Positions 14,146-25,599 of a DNA stretch of 64,000 nucleotides are shown one piece after another. The stretch comes from Bryum argenteum. Its lineage: Eukaryota; Streptophyta; Bryopsida; Bryales; Bryaceae. The DNA lies in assembly GCA_037043015.1 (NCBI GenBank), contig CM073325.1, forward strand, positions 12,317,001 through 12,381,000. Direction: 5' to 3'. Each line of letters opens with the position of its first letter. Position 1 is the first letter of the stretch. The position numbers and the translations under genes were made by a program. The notes below the pieces were generated by a model. The model was not told the DNA's origin and did not search any database. It saw only the letters and a list, made by a program, of their open reading frames with translations.

Positions 14146-17100
14146 GGAAACGCAGCTATTTGTGAACCATGAGTTAAGCCAGCATGGAGAGCAGCCAAGT
14201 AGGCGTTGTGATTGGTCGATGAACATTTGTATTGTGTTCGTGTTATCCATTTTCATCATTGCATTTCAACTTGCCGGTCTAGCCTATGAGCAAGCCATGA
14301 GATTCTTCTCATCATTGCATTTTAACCCTTGAACGCTCAAGAAAGCTCGAGGGGCTTAGTTTCAACACCTATGTAGCTCTCACTGTACTCAACTTTTCAC
14401 TTATATTTTGATGTCAAACTAGTCACCTTTTTATTATGATGTATTCAAAAAGTGAAATTTAAAATTCAAAGCACAATTTGTATGAGTGACTTTGTGCTCT
14501 ATAAAGATTGTGGTAAATTAGTTGGGGTTGTTGTGAGAGCGTGAGAGCGCTCTCTTGTTTAAGTGTTGTTAATAATGACTTTTATTAATGAAGTGTTTGC
14601 AAACCATGACATCCTGAGATAAATTGATGAATATACAATGATTTAGTTTTGAATACAATTTGTATATTAGGGGTTAGTTGTTGCAAGGCCTTTGATGCGA
14701 CGTTTAAGACTACTTTAAGCTTTAGGGTGTGGAAGGACTAGAGGAGGAAAAATTCCCCCTAGTGGATCCAATTGATGATGGAGAAGAACTAGAGGAGGAA
14801 AAATTCCCCCTAATGAATCCTAAATTAGAAATAGGGTTAGTTGTTTAAAATAGAATTGAGCGTTTTACCATATGCTTTCTACAACTAGTCTTTGATGTCC
14901 ATATTGGGTTTCAAATTTGATTGTTGTAAGTCTCATCCATCTAACCTTGTGGTAGCATGTGGGGCTACATCCATTGATGAAGTGGTTGATGGAATGGAGG
15001 CTTCAAGGACGGAGCGCGTGGAGTGGCGGTTATTCATCCATGAAGACTTTAGTTAGGGCTTAAGCCTTAGTTAGTTTTTAGGGTGAGCCGCCTTTTTCGC
15101 AGCTCACATTTTGTACTTAATAGCTTGTTTCCAAGCTATCATAAACCACTCAATCTAGTTAGAGTATGAGAAGGAAGGCCATGGGCCTCCTTCTCCTCCA
15201 TCTTGTTTGTCTCATCAATATCTTGTTTGTCTACCTCTTCTTCTTTGTAATGCTTAATTAGAGTAGGAGTAGGGAGGCAGGTGGACCTCCCTCTCAATTT
15301 TGTTTCTCTTGATCTCTTCTTGAATTGCTTAGTTGTTGGTAGAAGGAGGCCGTGGGCCCCTTTCTCTCAATTCTCTCAATCCCCATCAAATGTCTCTCGG
15401 TCTTTCCCCCATTAGTCGCTTAATTCTTCTTCAAATTGATTGAGATTTTTGTGGTAGGTAGCTTGTAAGTAGAGCTTTCCAACGATACTAAGCATGCTCA
15501 AATCCGAGTTGTGAAGAGGGAGAAATTGGCTTCCAAAGTCGGGGTGTCGAGAACGGTTTCCCCCCGGCAGTGAACAAATCAGCTGTGTTCAAACAACAAT
15601 CAGTCACGGAGTTTTTTCCCTATGCTGTTGAGATTTTTAGGGTAGATAGAGCTCCAAAAGAGCTTTCCAGAGGTATATGGTATGCTCCGATCCGATATTT
15701 AGAGAGGGAGAAATCGGCTCCCAAAGTCGGAGTATTGAAACGGTTCTCCCCTCAGCATCCGGCCGGTGGTACTTTTTTTCTTCTTTTCTTTCTCCCTCAT
15801 TCTCTTCTTTTCTCCTCTTCGCTCTTCTTCTTCCCTTCATGCAATCTTGTTTCCTAAAATCCCTTGTAACCAAAGGCCACTCCATAGTGGTTTTTTGGCT
15901 CACAGTTGTGCATGACCTTGTAGGAGGTTGCAAGCTCATCATTGATTGGCCCAAGTTCAAAAAGTGCACTATTCATGATGCCCAAGTCCAAAAGATGTTG
16001 TGATCCAATTTTGGACTGCCCGTTTCAATCCCCATTGGCGTTTAAGAAATAACTTGTTGGGCTAGCCGAAGAGCAAGTCCACTGAAACTGTGATGAAATG
16101 CTCCAATAAACTTCTCACAAACAATGTCTGCGGATAGTCCTTATTTAGTCATTATGCAAAGAAAATGTATGTGGGGTCTCCGCAACAAGGTTTCAACGTA
16201 ATGGTTGTCATAAGTCTCACGTTATTTAGTGAATGTAATTGATGGGTGTAGGCCATTGAATGCAATTGAAACGAAAATTGGTTGGTCTCGGTTAAGCGAA
16301 AAGTGGACTTAAGAAATTACAATAGTAACACAGAGAGAGGAGTAAAGTATCATGTCTTCGACGGAGCGATTTTCCAAAAACAACATCCTCAATCACTTGA
16401 TCGAAGTTGGGTTTATGGCTCGTTGCGTATGGTCTAAGGAATGATGCTCAAAAATCACCCAAGGCCAAAAGTCGCATGATAGTAGGGCTATTAAAGAGGT
16501 GTATCTCTACTATCAAATTTTAATGTATCGAGGGTGTACAATTTGAAAAGTTTGATTTTGGATCCCCATAAGAGTTCCTGTTAGATTTCTTGTTATATTC
16601 TCTTACGTGCCCAATTCGCGGCACCATGACAACTCTCACATTGTTCTAACTAATGCAAGAAAAAATCTCTTTTTGTGAAAAGTCACTTTCTTATTAAAAC
16701 TCTTGAAGACTTATTTGAAAAAATAAAAAATTCATATAAAGTCACTCCACGTATGAAATATCAAGAGAGTAAATCGGATGGGTGAGAGTTGAGTGAGTGT
16801 AAAACAAGGCAGGAGAATGTAAAGAGTGGCTACTTTTGGCGGGTTGTAATAGTCTCTTATTGAAATATCTTGAATGGATCAATCACATGAGAGAATATTT
16901 GTTAGCAACATGACTGGTTACAATTAGCTCAGAAAGATGAGTTGACCCATTGGCAGGACCCCGGGTTCCTTGGTAAATGCCATCTCTTCATAACTAGATG
17001 AAGGGTTTTAGAAATAATATCGCTTTTCAAGAATCTCCTCATTGAAATGTATTTTAAAAAATAGTTTTATTTTTCTCGAGAACTTATGAAGAGGTGCAAC

Positions 17101-17162
17101 ATTTGAAGTTGCTTTTGGAAATCTTTGGAACCCTAGCCCACTCATATGAGAGATGCTTTATA
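14146..17162. other. Repeat-rich spacer without recognisable genes
   Basis: Two local direct repeats are visible. A 30-bp-class repeat (CTAGAGGAGGAAAAATTCCC) starts near 14738 and again near 14791. A diverged pair of about 100 bp lies at about 15473-15570 and 15655-15770, sharing GAGCTTTCCA and an 'AAAGTCGG' core. 15100-15460 has repeated pyrimidine-rich lines (CTTGTTTGTCT, CCTCCTTCTC). The segment at 15962-16045 is also found at 54636-54720. It looks like old transposon debris, but I cannot name a family. Confidence 0.5.
15962..16045 (+). repeat. Dispersed repeat, copy 1 (partner at 54636-54720)
   Basis: The stretch beginning ATTCATGATGCCCAAGTCC and continuing through ATCCAATTTTGGACTGCCCG matches 54636-54720 at roughly 80% identity by eye, in the same orientation. 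The family is unknown; it may be a fragment of an older mobile element. Confidence 0.6.
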
Positions 17163-17307
17163 TAGAGAGTCAAGTTGTGCATTTGGCCGAAGGACAACAA
17201 AAATCCTCTCAATGTGATTGGTCCATTTCTTATAATTTGGAAAATGGACCAATCACATTAAGAGGATTTTTGCCGTCCTTCAACCCAATGCGCGACTTGA
17301 CTCCCCA
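17163..17307. repeat. Foldback hairpin, about 60-bp arms
   Basis: Two arms of about 62 bp (17163-17228 and 17241-17307) are imperfect reverse complements, about 80% by eye, around a loop of some 12 bp. The inner part (AATCCTCTCAATGTGATTGG against its complement) is almost perfect. It could be a small MITE or a precursor-like hairpin. No target duplication is obvious. Confidence 0.7.
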
Positions 17308-18257
17308 TAAAATGCGTCTTTGATTAGTTATTATATTTAGCAACCTCTTAAATCCACACCCGTCCACATCAATCTTGTTGAATGTCTTTGCTATATTTTG
17401 CTCTCGACCACACCATAACAAAAATTTAAATGTATTATTTGTAGGTGAAGTACAAAAGTTGCTAGGTTTTTTTTGAAAATGTGGTTTTTTTTAAAAGTCG
17501 TGTTATTGCAGTAAAGGACGCTTTTAAATAGGAGTTGAGTAGATGGCGAGGTGAGTAAGAGGGCTTGGAAAGACGGCTACCTTTAACCCCTAATTGTCCT
17601 TGAAGCCCAAAACGGGTTTTTGCACTTTCGGGCAACCTAGATGAAGTAGTTAAAAGTAATATTTTTGCCTAAGATTTTTACTAGGTGCTCCTTATACTGC
17701 AAAGTGTATGTGGTAAAATTTGCAAAGTCAAATTTCAATTTTAAAACCTTCATCTAGAAATTTTAGGTTTCAAGTCAAAAAAGTGCATCTTAAAAAAGTA
17801 TTTTTTTTGAATTTTTTGAATTTTTTTGAAATATGTTAATTACTAAATCAATACCCAAATTTCAAAGTGATCCAAGTCAAAAAGCTTACCAAGTTTAGAA
17901 GGGTAGCCTCCAAAATTTTCAAAACCAATCTTTGCAATGCCCAAAACAACTTGGGAGACAAACTTTGGATGTTATGATCTCTCAAACGGTAAACATCCAA
18001 CGGTCAAATTTTGTAATAACAACTAAAAAAAGTCTTAGGTACAAGATTTTACGGTTGGAAGTTTTAAAAAAGGAAAAAAAAAATCTGTTCACACCCCGGG
18101 GAGTGCATAGAAGTAGATAATTAGTAAGTAAACTTTGTATAGGTTTATGTATGAAACTAATGACTCCAAAAAGAGATATCCATGGTACATCTGATTCAAG
18201 TCGTTCTCTGGGAAATGATTGTAGGTTCCAATATTTGTAGCGGAGGAGGTTTTCACC

Positions 18258-18659
18258 ATGGCAAGTCTACGACGCAATGTGCTCCTTGTTGTCATAGCTA
18301 TCATTATGTCACCTTTGCTAATTGATACCGGACAACAAGGCGTTATGTTCGTTCAAAATGACTTTCCTTATGCGATGCTCTTTCTTGCGTGCAACATAGA
18401 CGATGCATTACAACTAAATACAATCTTAGCACCCCACAAATTGGAGGTGTTCATTTTCCATCTTGATGACATTACATGGGTAGGATGTGAGATAGTTTCA
18501 CATGAACCTCTAGTGTATGGTGAATTCACATTGTATTACAAGGATCCATCCATCCAAGTATGTTATCCGAGTTGCAAGTATTCCGCAAGTACCGAGGGAA
18601 TTACACTAATTGATATTAATCCACCAAAAATATTATCTTGGCAACGGTGGACCTGGTGA
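18258..18659 (+). CDS. S1-like (SPH) secreted protein, copy A, 133 aa
   Basis: Small intronless gene of the plant self-incompatibility S1/SPH family. Residues 1 to about 24 form a hydrophobic signal peptide. Four cysteines at 45, 77, 102 and 106 match the family's two-disulphide pattern, with the characteristic W-V-G-C motif and a C-x3-C-x-Y ending before a final G-I-T-L strand. It is about 55-60% identical by eye to copy B at 20606, with the same cysteine positions and nearly equal length, so the frame has been kept. The start ATG lies in CACCATGG. An AATAAA signal follows near 18763. The gene lies inside a long inverted repeat, which suggests it was moved or captured. In poppy the family gives pollen recognition ligands; elsewhere the function is mostly unknown, and none should be assumed here. 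Confidence 0.7.
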   Translation: MASLRRNVLLVVIAIIMSPLLIDTGQQGVMFVQNDFPYAMLFLACNIDDALQLNTILAPHKLEVFIFHLDDITWVGCEIVSHEPLVYGEFTLYYKDPSIQVCYPSCKYSASTEGITLIDINPPKILSWQRWTW

Positions 18660-18726
18660 CCTCAATCTTGCTAGGAGTAATCCTTGTAGGTTTTGGTTTT
18701 TAGAATAGATCTTTGTTGTAGTGGTG

Positions 18727-18780
18727 TTATTAATTAGATGATGATCCTTTACAAAACCTCAATAAAATATATATTGGAGT
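18727..18780 (+). terminator. Probable polyadenylation region of S1-like copy A
   Basis: CCTCAATAAAATATATATTGGA follows the stop by about 100 bp and is conserved at the same place after copy B (CCTCAATAAAAG near 21112). The conservation between the two copies supports a real poly(A) signal. Confidence 0.5.
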
Positions 18781-19500
18781 GAAGATGTTGAAAAGTCTCT
18801 TTCTTCGCTTGTGGTAACTATTATCATGCATGTGTGTTAACTTGTTGTATCATTAGGGTATTCATTTGTGATATTATTGATAGGTTTATCTCTAAATCTC
18901 TTTGTGTGTTTTTGGAGCTTGAAACCTTGAAACTGTGGTTTTCTATCTCTATGCACTCTCGAGAGTGTGAAGCAAAATTTTAATCGTAAGATTTTATTAG
19001 GAAGCCTATTTTTAGTCACTGGTCCAAAAATTGACTGTTGGATGTTCATCATTTGCAAGAGTGTAACATCCAAAGTTTGTGCAAAAGTCTTTACTGAAAT
19101 TTCTAAAAACTTTGAAGCTTGCTCTTATAAATTTTGGAGGTTGCCCTTGTAGAATTGGTAATTTTTTTGACTTAGGGCTTTTTGGAACTCAAATAGTGAT
19201 TTGGTTATAAACATATGTCTAAAAAAAATTTAAAAAAGAAAAAAAGAAAAAAAGAAGTTTTTTTCTGCCCACCTAGGATGTGAAAACTAAATTTGCGTTA
19301 AAAAAACTCTAAAATTGGAATTTGACTTTGCAATTTGTAGCACACACCCCTTGTAGTAAAGGGAATACTTAGTAAAAACCTTAGTCAAAAATATAAATTT
19401 TAACCCAAAAACCTAGGCTACCCGAAATGACAAAAAGACCATATTAGGTTGCAAGGATAGTTAAAGATTAAGATGTTTAAATTTTCTTCTCACTATAAAA

Positions 19501-20470
19501 ATATCAGGCTACGTATGGCAAGTTGGCAACCCATTATTAAAATATCATCATGATGATAATTACACGACCTCCATTTTTATTTATTATTGGGATTTGTAAA
19601 CATCATCGAGATAATGAGAATATGAAGGGTCGTTTGGCAACCCAATATTAAAATATTGTGATTATTACATGTTACTGTGATTTGCACATATCATGATAAT
19701 GAGAATACAAAGGGTTGTTTGAAAGGCAAACAAATATGAAGAGTAGTTTGGTAAAGTGCCGAGGAAAGGCAAATAATAAGTTTAGGGCTTAAAATATTGA
19801 CCTCCATTTTCAATTCCTACTAGTACGCCCACAAGGCGTCGCCTCACTTATACAAATAGTTTTTAGTATTTTTAGGACCATAAATACTTTGAAAGTCGAT
19901 ATCTTGTGACTTGTCGACCCGTTTGCGATCCAATTGTTTTTTAACATTTCTACAAAAAAAACCTTTTGAAGACTTATTTTCTAAGATAAATCTTATCTAC
20001 TAGGACAAACACTTATCCAAAATATTGAAATATGTCTGTTCAGCTAAGGCTTGTCCACTATATAATCTTGTGGGATTCTCCATGTGCTTCTCATAAGCTC
20101 TTCTCTTCCGAGTGCTTCTCATAGGCTCTTCTCTTCCAAGTGCTTCTCATAAGCTCTTCTCTTCCAAGTGCTTTTCACCTTCTCGTACGTTCTTCTCTTC
20201 TTAGTGCTTTTGATTCTTTTATATGATTTGACTGAATGCTTTTGGTATAATTTATCAGCCATCTTCTTGTTGTGATTTATTTGTGTTTGTATGAATACAA
20301 ATAATTTCAAGAACTTATCTTCCTCATTTTTTTTCCCAACTTGACATAGCACAACATTGTCTAAGTTTTGTCATGATTTTTTATGTATAAAGGTCGCGTG
20401 TTGTTTATTTTTGTAAAAGCATCGTTTTTTAGTCTAGTTGTGAGAGATATTTTTTAGGCCAAACATGATA
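19501..20470. other. AT-rich spacer between S1-like copies
   Basis: Contains two related blocks with TTGGCAACCCA-type motifs and ATTAAAATAT (about 19523-19600 and 19628-19720), probably a decayed MITE or tandem copy, and the 28-bp minisatellite listed separately. I see no gene. Confidence 0.45.
20084..20205. repeat. 28-bp minisatellite
   Basis: About four tandem copies of a 28-bp unit beginning GTGCTTCTCATAAGCTCTTC. The first three are nearly identical and the fourth is degenerate. It lies upstream of S1-like copy B. Confidence 0.85.
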
Positions 20471-20605
20471 AACTATATCATACTTTCTCATATTGTTAAA
20501 ACTAATGGCTCTTGAAAGCAATATCCTTGGTACATCTCATTAACTCTTTCTGTCAACTGTCAATGATTGTAGGTTCGAGTATTTGTAGCAAAGAAGGTTT
20601 TCACC

Positions 20606-21010
20606 ATGGCGTTTCTACGACACATTGTGCTCCTTGCCGTCGTAGCCATGGTTGTGTCATCTTTTCAAGTTGATGCTGCACAAGTAGGCTTTGTGTCCGT
20701 TCGCAACGATTTTCCCAGCGCGAAGCTTTTTCTTAAGTGCAACATAGATGCCGCAACAAAAGCCCAAGTAATCTTACGACCTCATGGAGTAGACAAGTTT
20801 GAATATTACCCTGATGACGTTACGTGGGTAGGATGTGAGATATATGCAGCGCAACCTCCTGTGTATGGTAAATTCACATTGTATTACAACAATCCATCCC
20901 TTCGAGTATGTTACCCAAATTGCGAGTATGCTGCAAATAGCGATGGTGTAACATTGATCGGTCCACGGCTTAGAGATGCGGTCACATTACCTTGGCAAAA
21001 AAGAAGTTAG
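20606..21010 (+). CDS. S1-like (SPH) secreted protein, copy B, 134 aa
   Basis: Intronless gene of the plant self-incompatibility S1-like family. A clear signal peptide (about 1-25, ending VDA-A) precedes a small beta-rich domain with cysteines 45, 77, 102 and 106, the W-V-G-C block at 74-77, the F-T-L-Y-Y strand and a D-G-V-T-L ending, all typical of S1/SPH proteins. The product is presumably secreted. The 5' flank (about 20470-20605) and 3' flank to about 21257 are homologous to the flanks of copy A 2.35 kb upstream, so the two arose by duplication of a segment of about 780 bp. No long inverted-repeat arms surround this copy, so B is the better candidate for the ancestral locus. Family call by motif only. 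Confidence 0.75.
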   Translation: MAFLRHIVLLAVVAMVVSSFQVDAAQVGFVSVRNDFPSAKLFLKCNIDAATKAQVILRPHGVDKFEYYPDDVTWVGCEIYAAQPPVYGKFTLYYNNPSLRVCYPNCEYAANSDGVTLIGPRLRDAVTLPWQKRS

Positions 21011-21257
21011 AGACCTCTTTCATGCCAAAAGCAACCTTTGTAAGTTTCGGATTATAGAGTAGATCTTTGTTGTAGTGGTGTTATCAATCATTACACAATG
21101 GTCTTTCTTTTAACCTCAATAAAAGTTTATATTGGACTGAAGATATTTCAAGTTTTTATTTTTTATCTTTTATTTTATTTTTTATTTTTCAAAATCATGC
21201 ATATGTGTCAAGTTGTTGTATAGTTAGGGTATCTATAAGTGACATTACGTGTAGGTT

Positions 21258-22250
21258 TGAGAACCTAAATTGATGCAATGAATTTAAGAACACGGTGTCA
21301 ATCATAAAAATCACAAAGCAAAGATGTACAAATGTTCTAACTTATAGAATTGAGAAATTGTTTATGAGGTGGAAGTATGCTACGGTCACTACACTTTGGA
21401 GATAATAATTAGTACTCTTTCAGGATCTTATAGTTTCACGTGACATTATTCATCATGGGCTAAAGGTAGAAATATTCCTAACTAGTGTAACTTTATATTA
21501 GCATTAAGAGAAGAAGTTGGTTTTTTAAGCACAAGCAAGTAGGAAGATTGAAGTGGAGAAAATTCTTGACACAAGTGGTTCATATGGGAGCAATTAAGTG
21601 AGTTGAAGAGGAGAAAGTAAACCCTTTCATGCTCCACAAGGTCTAATTCTAATTCTTATACCACTTTCGTTTTTCAACGTGGAGCGTCAACAATCGGTAC
21701 AAATTTGTAAATAACAATGAGACTATAAGGCTATTGAAGTAAATTTCCAAAATTCCGTTTGCCCAAACCTAGAATATGACCACCAAACCTCATAAAGAAA
21801 TTAGTTACTTCTTGCCCGTGCATTCAGCTTATACAATGATATCAAAAGCTTATTTTCTTAATTTTAAGAAGAAAAAATGTACCATGCACCCAATATAGGC
21901 AACCATGTCAAATGCTTATTCTCTCAACCCTTGTAGAACAAAGCCTTTCATATATGACAAGCATGTACATTCCATCACGTCAAATCACTACACCATGTAT
22001 ACATCAAGTACATTTTCTTATCCCCTCAAAATACTCACTAAAGAACTCCATATTGAGACTTTTGGTGTATATCCTAAACACATTCATTCCAAAATGTAGG
22101 TTTCCAACTAGCTTAAATCATGTTTGCGATCAACAAAAAAATAAATTAATGTAGGGATACACTAAAATTGCAAATTGAACAAGAGACCATTTTTGGGTCT
22201 CTTGTTCAGCCATGTCAAATCCCAAACAAGCACCCATCCTTATAGTGGAG
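21258..22250. other. AT-rich spacer between S1-like B and the FAD oxidoreductase
   Basis: Must hold the 3'UTR of the minus-strand FAD gene. A short palindrome (AAGAGACC...GGTCTCTTG) lies at about 22180-22205. Nothing else is recognised. Confidence 0.45.
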
Positions 22251-25200
22251 TCACAAGAAGGGAGAGGAGAGACCCAAAGAGCGAGCAGCTTGACGGATTC
22301 CTTGCGCGGCGGCTATTCCAGCAGCAATATGAGCTTCGTTCTCTTCCACGGGCACGACCTCCACCTGCGCGGTGAGCCCGAGTGTAGAAGCGGCAGCGTT
22401 CGCGGCCAGCAAGCCCGTCACCAAGGCTTTCTCTTGTGACAAACCGCGGGCTCCATGCGCAGCTCCGGGTCCTTGCTGCAACCAGTCACCCGCCATGAAG
22501 ACGTTCCGGAAGCTTGTTGTAGTGGACGGCATGTGTTGGTGCGAGCCTGGTCCGAAGAGTGTCACTGCTCCCTTGAAACGAAGGACGCTGCTGTCGAGTA
22601 CTTGAGCCCCTGCGAATCCTGCCTCGCACCTCGCCAAATACTCTCTCATCACCTGCACAATCCCACGCACACTAACTTAATCCTGTCCTTTCCGACATGC
22701 TATGCCTTATCCTTGCAACCGGAGCCCACTTTCAGGGAGGTCAGAAACCAGTAAAAAAAGTGGGCAAGTACATGTGGAATTGGGCCGTTTAGGCCAGAAG
22801 TGAATGAGGGTACAATGTTCCAGGACTTGGAACAATGGTGAAATAATAGAGTGTGGTGATGATATTTCAACTGATACAAATTTTGGTATGGGAGAATGTC
22901 ATCTGGTTTAGTGCCATTGCCCATTGGAGCATTCTAGGATGAGAGTCAAGAGCTTTACCTTGTTGATGACTGCATCATCTGAGAGTGGAAGGAGCTGATT
23001 AGCGTGATAGAAGTCGACCTCAAGAACGCTTCCAGGCTCATCAGCGAATTCGTCCTGCAAGATGATGGAATATGGTATCAGTTCAGATTATCGATTCTCA
23101 GTACTAGGAGCATCGGTATTAGTGATGAAGAGGCCAAGTCTTTACTTGTAAGGCATTTAAGTCGAAGAGTGTGGCTCCAGTGGTGGGCTCAAATCCAGCA
23201 AGCACGTTCGATGGATTCTTCAATGGAACACGTCGATCGAGCCATAACCGAGTCGCAAGTACATCAACGGTGCCCAGATTCGAAACCGTTGCAAACTCGG
23301 GTCGCCCTGCCAGAGCCGGGGACGAAGCTACAATTCTCTGCAACATACAAAAGGTCACTTCTCAAAAGTACCATTCCTCGTTTTAAGTTTTTGAGTTCGA
23401 TTGGCATAAACCTTACCTGCATTGCTTGAACGCCTACTGCAAATACCACCACATCCGCATCGTAGACTGTGCGTTCTCCATTCCCATCCACTGCACAAGC
23501 AGAAAACATGCGCATATAAAAGCTATGGCATATCTGTTACATAACGACTCTTCCATTTCTGTTATTATCTGTTGCAATCTTTCACTGAGATGTGATGTTT
23601 GAGCTTCGACTAAATTGCATTCTTCATCAGAGTGAACATTATTTTTGATTTAATCTGGTGATATCCGAAAAATTGTGCTTGCAAAACTTCCGTGAGATCA
23701 AGCATATGTTACATGCAAAAGTATCAATATAAGTCTCGTTTTGTTCTAATTTAATGATGACCTTGAGCTGATGATTTATGAAAGGGTCAAAGCACTTACT
23801 GGCAACGATTCCCGTAATTTTGTTGCTTTCAGCTTCATGGACAACATCGACCACACGATTGTTACCCAGTACGCGGCACCCTTGTGACTTGATAAGCTCA
23901 AGCCAGGGCTTGAAGATGACCTCTGCCACCGAGCCTTTACACCAGCAGACGTCGAAGTCTGCTTGGTGAGCCAATACGTAGTAATACAACGCTCCAAGAG
24001 CGGCAGCCGCTGATAAATACTCGCTCACAACCAGCGTCAGTTCGTAAACCACCGCCACAAAACTTGTGTACCCATAGAAAAAGCAAAGAGCATACCTGAG
24101 AGCTGTTCCCCAGGAGCGAAGAGAGTCACCAGGAGTATTGGTTGCAGAAAATCACGGTAAAGCTTGGCCGATACTCCTGCTTTGCGGAAAAGCTCCCTTG
24201 CCGTCATTGCATCGTACTTCGCATACGTCTCTTCGTCCTGCAAGCATGCATATGTGAATCTCGTGGCGCTAATAGATGCATTGGAAAGTATAAGATGTTG
24301 CAAAACAGAAGAGACTGGGATTGATTGTGGGTGCCTGAGAAGATCATACTGCGTCGAATTCAAGAAGGGCTTGAATGAGTGGCAGTGCTGTAAGCCGATC
24401 CACCACCGATAAATTTCTGTCACCAGAGAATTACACCCACTCAGACACCAACTTCGATAAACATGCCAGGGCCAGACAGACTGCCAAACATTCTCCAGTA
24501 GAATCCTGAACCCTAAACCCTGAACCCTAGATGCCAATTCACAGTCTTGATTGTCAACTATCTCAGGCTTCACGATACTCTCACAGCACTTATGTTGAAT
24601 CTACCCACTTTTACAAACCGGTCACATTTTTGCTTTGCCTTCAGTTACTGGCAGAGGTAGGGTTTAAGCACCTGAAATACGGTGAAGTGTACAAGAAGGA
24701 GCCCAGTGGAGTGGGAAGCCGAGGAAGAGCGTTGAAAACGGGAGCCTCCACTTGAATTCCCTCCGGCGAGTAAAACGAACTCATGGTCCAGTCTGTGAAC
24801 GGCCATACCTGCCACCGCAAAAACTCGTTGAATGCAATACATTCCCCAGTGAATGCTTTCAACGGCGAATGGTATTGAGATGGGACAGGATGTGGGAAGG
24901 AGAAGCAATGCATGGGGTTCATGGATAGTTACAACGTTGAGCTCTTTCAAGAGACTGAAGATGTTGTGGTACTGCCACCTGCACCATCCCCACATAAGTC
25001 ATTGATAAACGCGAGGAAGACAGAGCGAGCCCAGAAGCAAGTGGGGTTAGCTCACTGACCAGAAACCTTTGAGCCCTGCTTCTACGGGTCTGCCTTGCGC
25101 AGTGCGGAAGCCGGTACTCAGACCCCCTGGCGACGGCGACGCGTCCAAGAGCGTCACACTGAGACCGAGCTTGGAGAGCGCATGGGCAGCTCCGAAGCCC

Positions 25201-25599
25201 GCCCATCCTCCGCCCACCACCACCGCCGTGCGCACGTTCCCAGCCTCGTCAACACTCGCCCTGAATGAGCACTAGAATGAGCAATTGGCTCCAATCTCGT
25301 AACAGCTGAATGCAAATTCCACTCTAATCATACCAGAACTCACTGAAAAATCACAGTGCAGGAATGCGTGGAGTTCAGCAGATTGACTCGCAGCAGCCCT
25401 GCGGAATGAATTCTGCACTTGATCCTTACCTAACTTTCTCGCTTTCATTGTTGGGATTGACTTTCATTGAGAGTGTGCAGGATTGAGTGTACCGTGTGGT
25501 GACTGTGCTCTGTTTCTTCCATCTTTGCCTAGCGCATTGGGGTCGGAGAGGGCATTCTCGATTGGTGAAATTGAAGTGCTTGATCGGCAACCCCGCCAT
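22251..25599 (-). CDS. Plastid FAD-dependent amine-oxidase/phytoene-desaturase-like oxidoreductase, 11 exons, 578 aa
   Basis: Exons in coding order: 25599-25430, 25260-25060, 24978-24933, 24808-24672, 24416-24350, 24237-24096, 24009-23800, 23490-23417, 23337-23146, 23054-22959, 22652-22251; all phases fit, giving 578 aa. Residues 1-60 are basic and Ser/Thr-rich, like a plastid transit peptide. The dinucleotide-binding GGGWAGFGAA (73-82) follows, then a PGGLS/GF block, LPRLPTPLG, and a C-terminal FAD-contact segment AGDW...HGARGLSQEKALVTG (from about 499), as in the carotenoid desaturase/isomerase superfamily. It is not canonical PDS, ZDS or CRTISO. I take it to be one of the uncharacterised cyanobacterial-type desaturase-like proteins of plant plastids; substrate unknown. 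Exon 2 uses a GTCAGT donor; exon 3 could end 3 bp earlier. The first-ATG choice is tentative. Confidence 0.88.

Larger units (their letters stand above)
17550..19500. mobile_element. Long-inverted-repeat element carrying an S1-like gene
   Basis: Arms of about 520-560 bp (about 17550-18118 and 18939-19500) are imperfect inverted repeats. Shared blocks, read as reverse complements, include TATGCACTC next to the inner edges, CGTAAAATCTT / CGTAAGATTTT, ACATCCAAAGTTTGT, TTTTGGAGG and TTTCGGGCAACCTAG / TTTCGGGTAGCCTAG. Between the arms lies almost exactly the segment (about 18127-18887) that is homologous to 20470-21257. The simplest reading is a non-autonomous element of Pack-MULE or foldback type that carries a gene copy. 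I could not fix the outer ends or find a convincing 8-9-bp target duplication, so the superfamily is open. Confidence 0.6.

Noticed and set aside
15637-16003. Frames of 108-110 codons on both strands near 15.7-16.0 kb
   Set aside because: Pyrimidine-rich low-complexity DNA; neither strand shows a domain and the two frames overlap.
20084-20205. CRISPR-like array
   Set aside because: Direct tandem 28-bp units without spacers in a plant nuclear context; a minisatellite.
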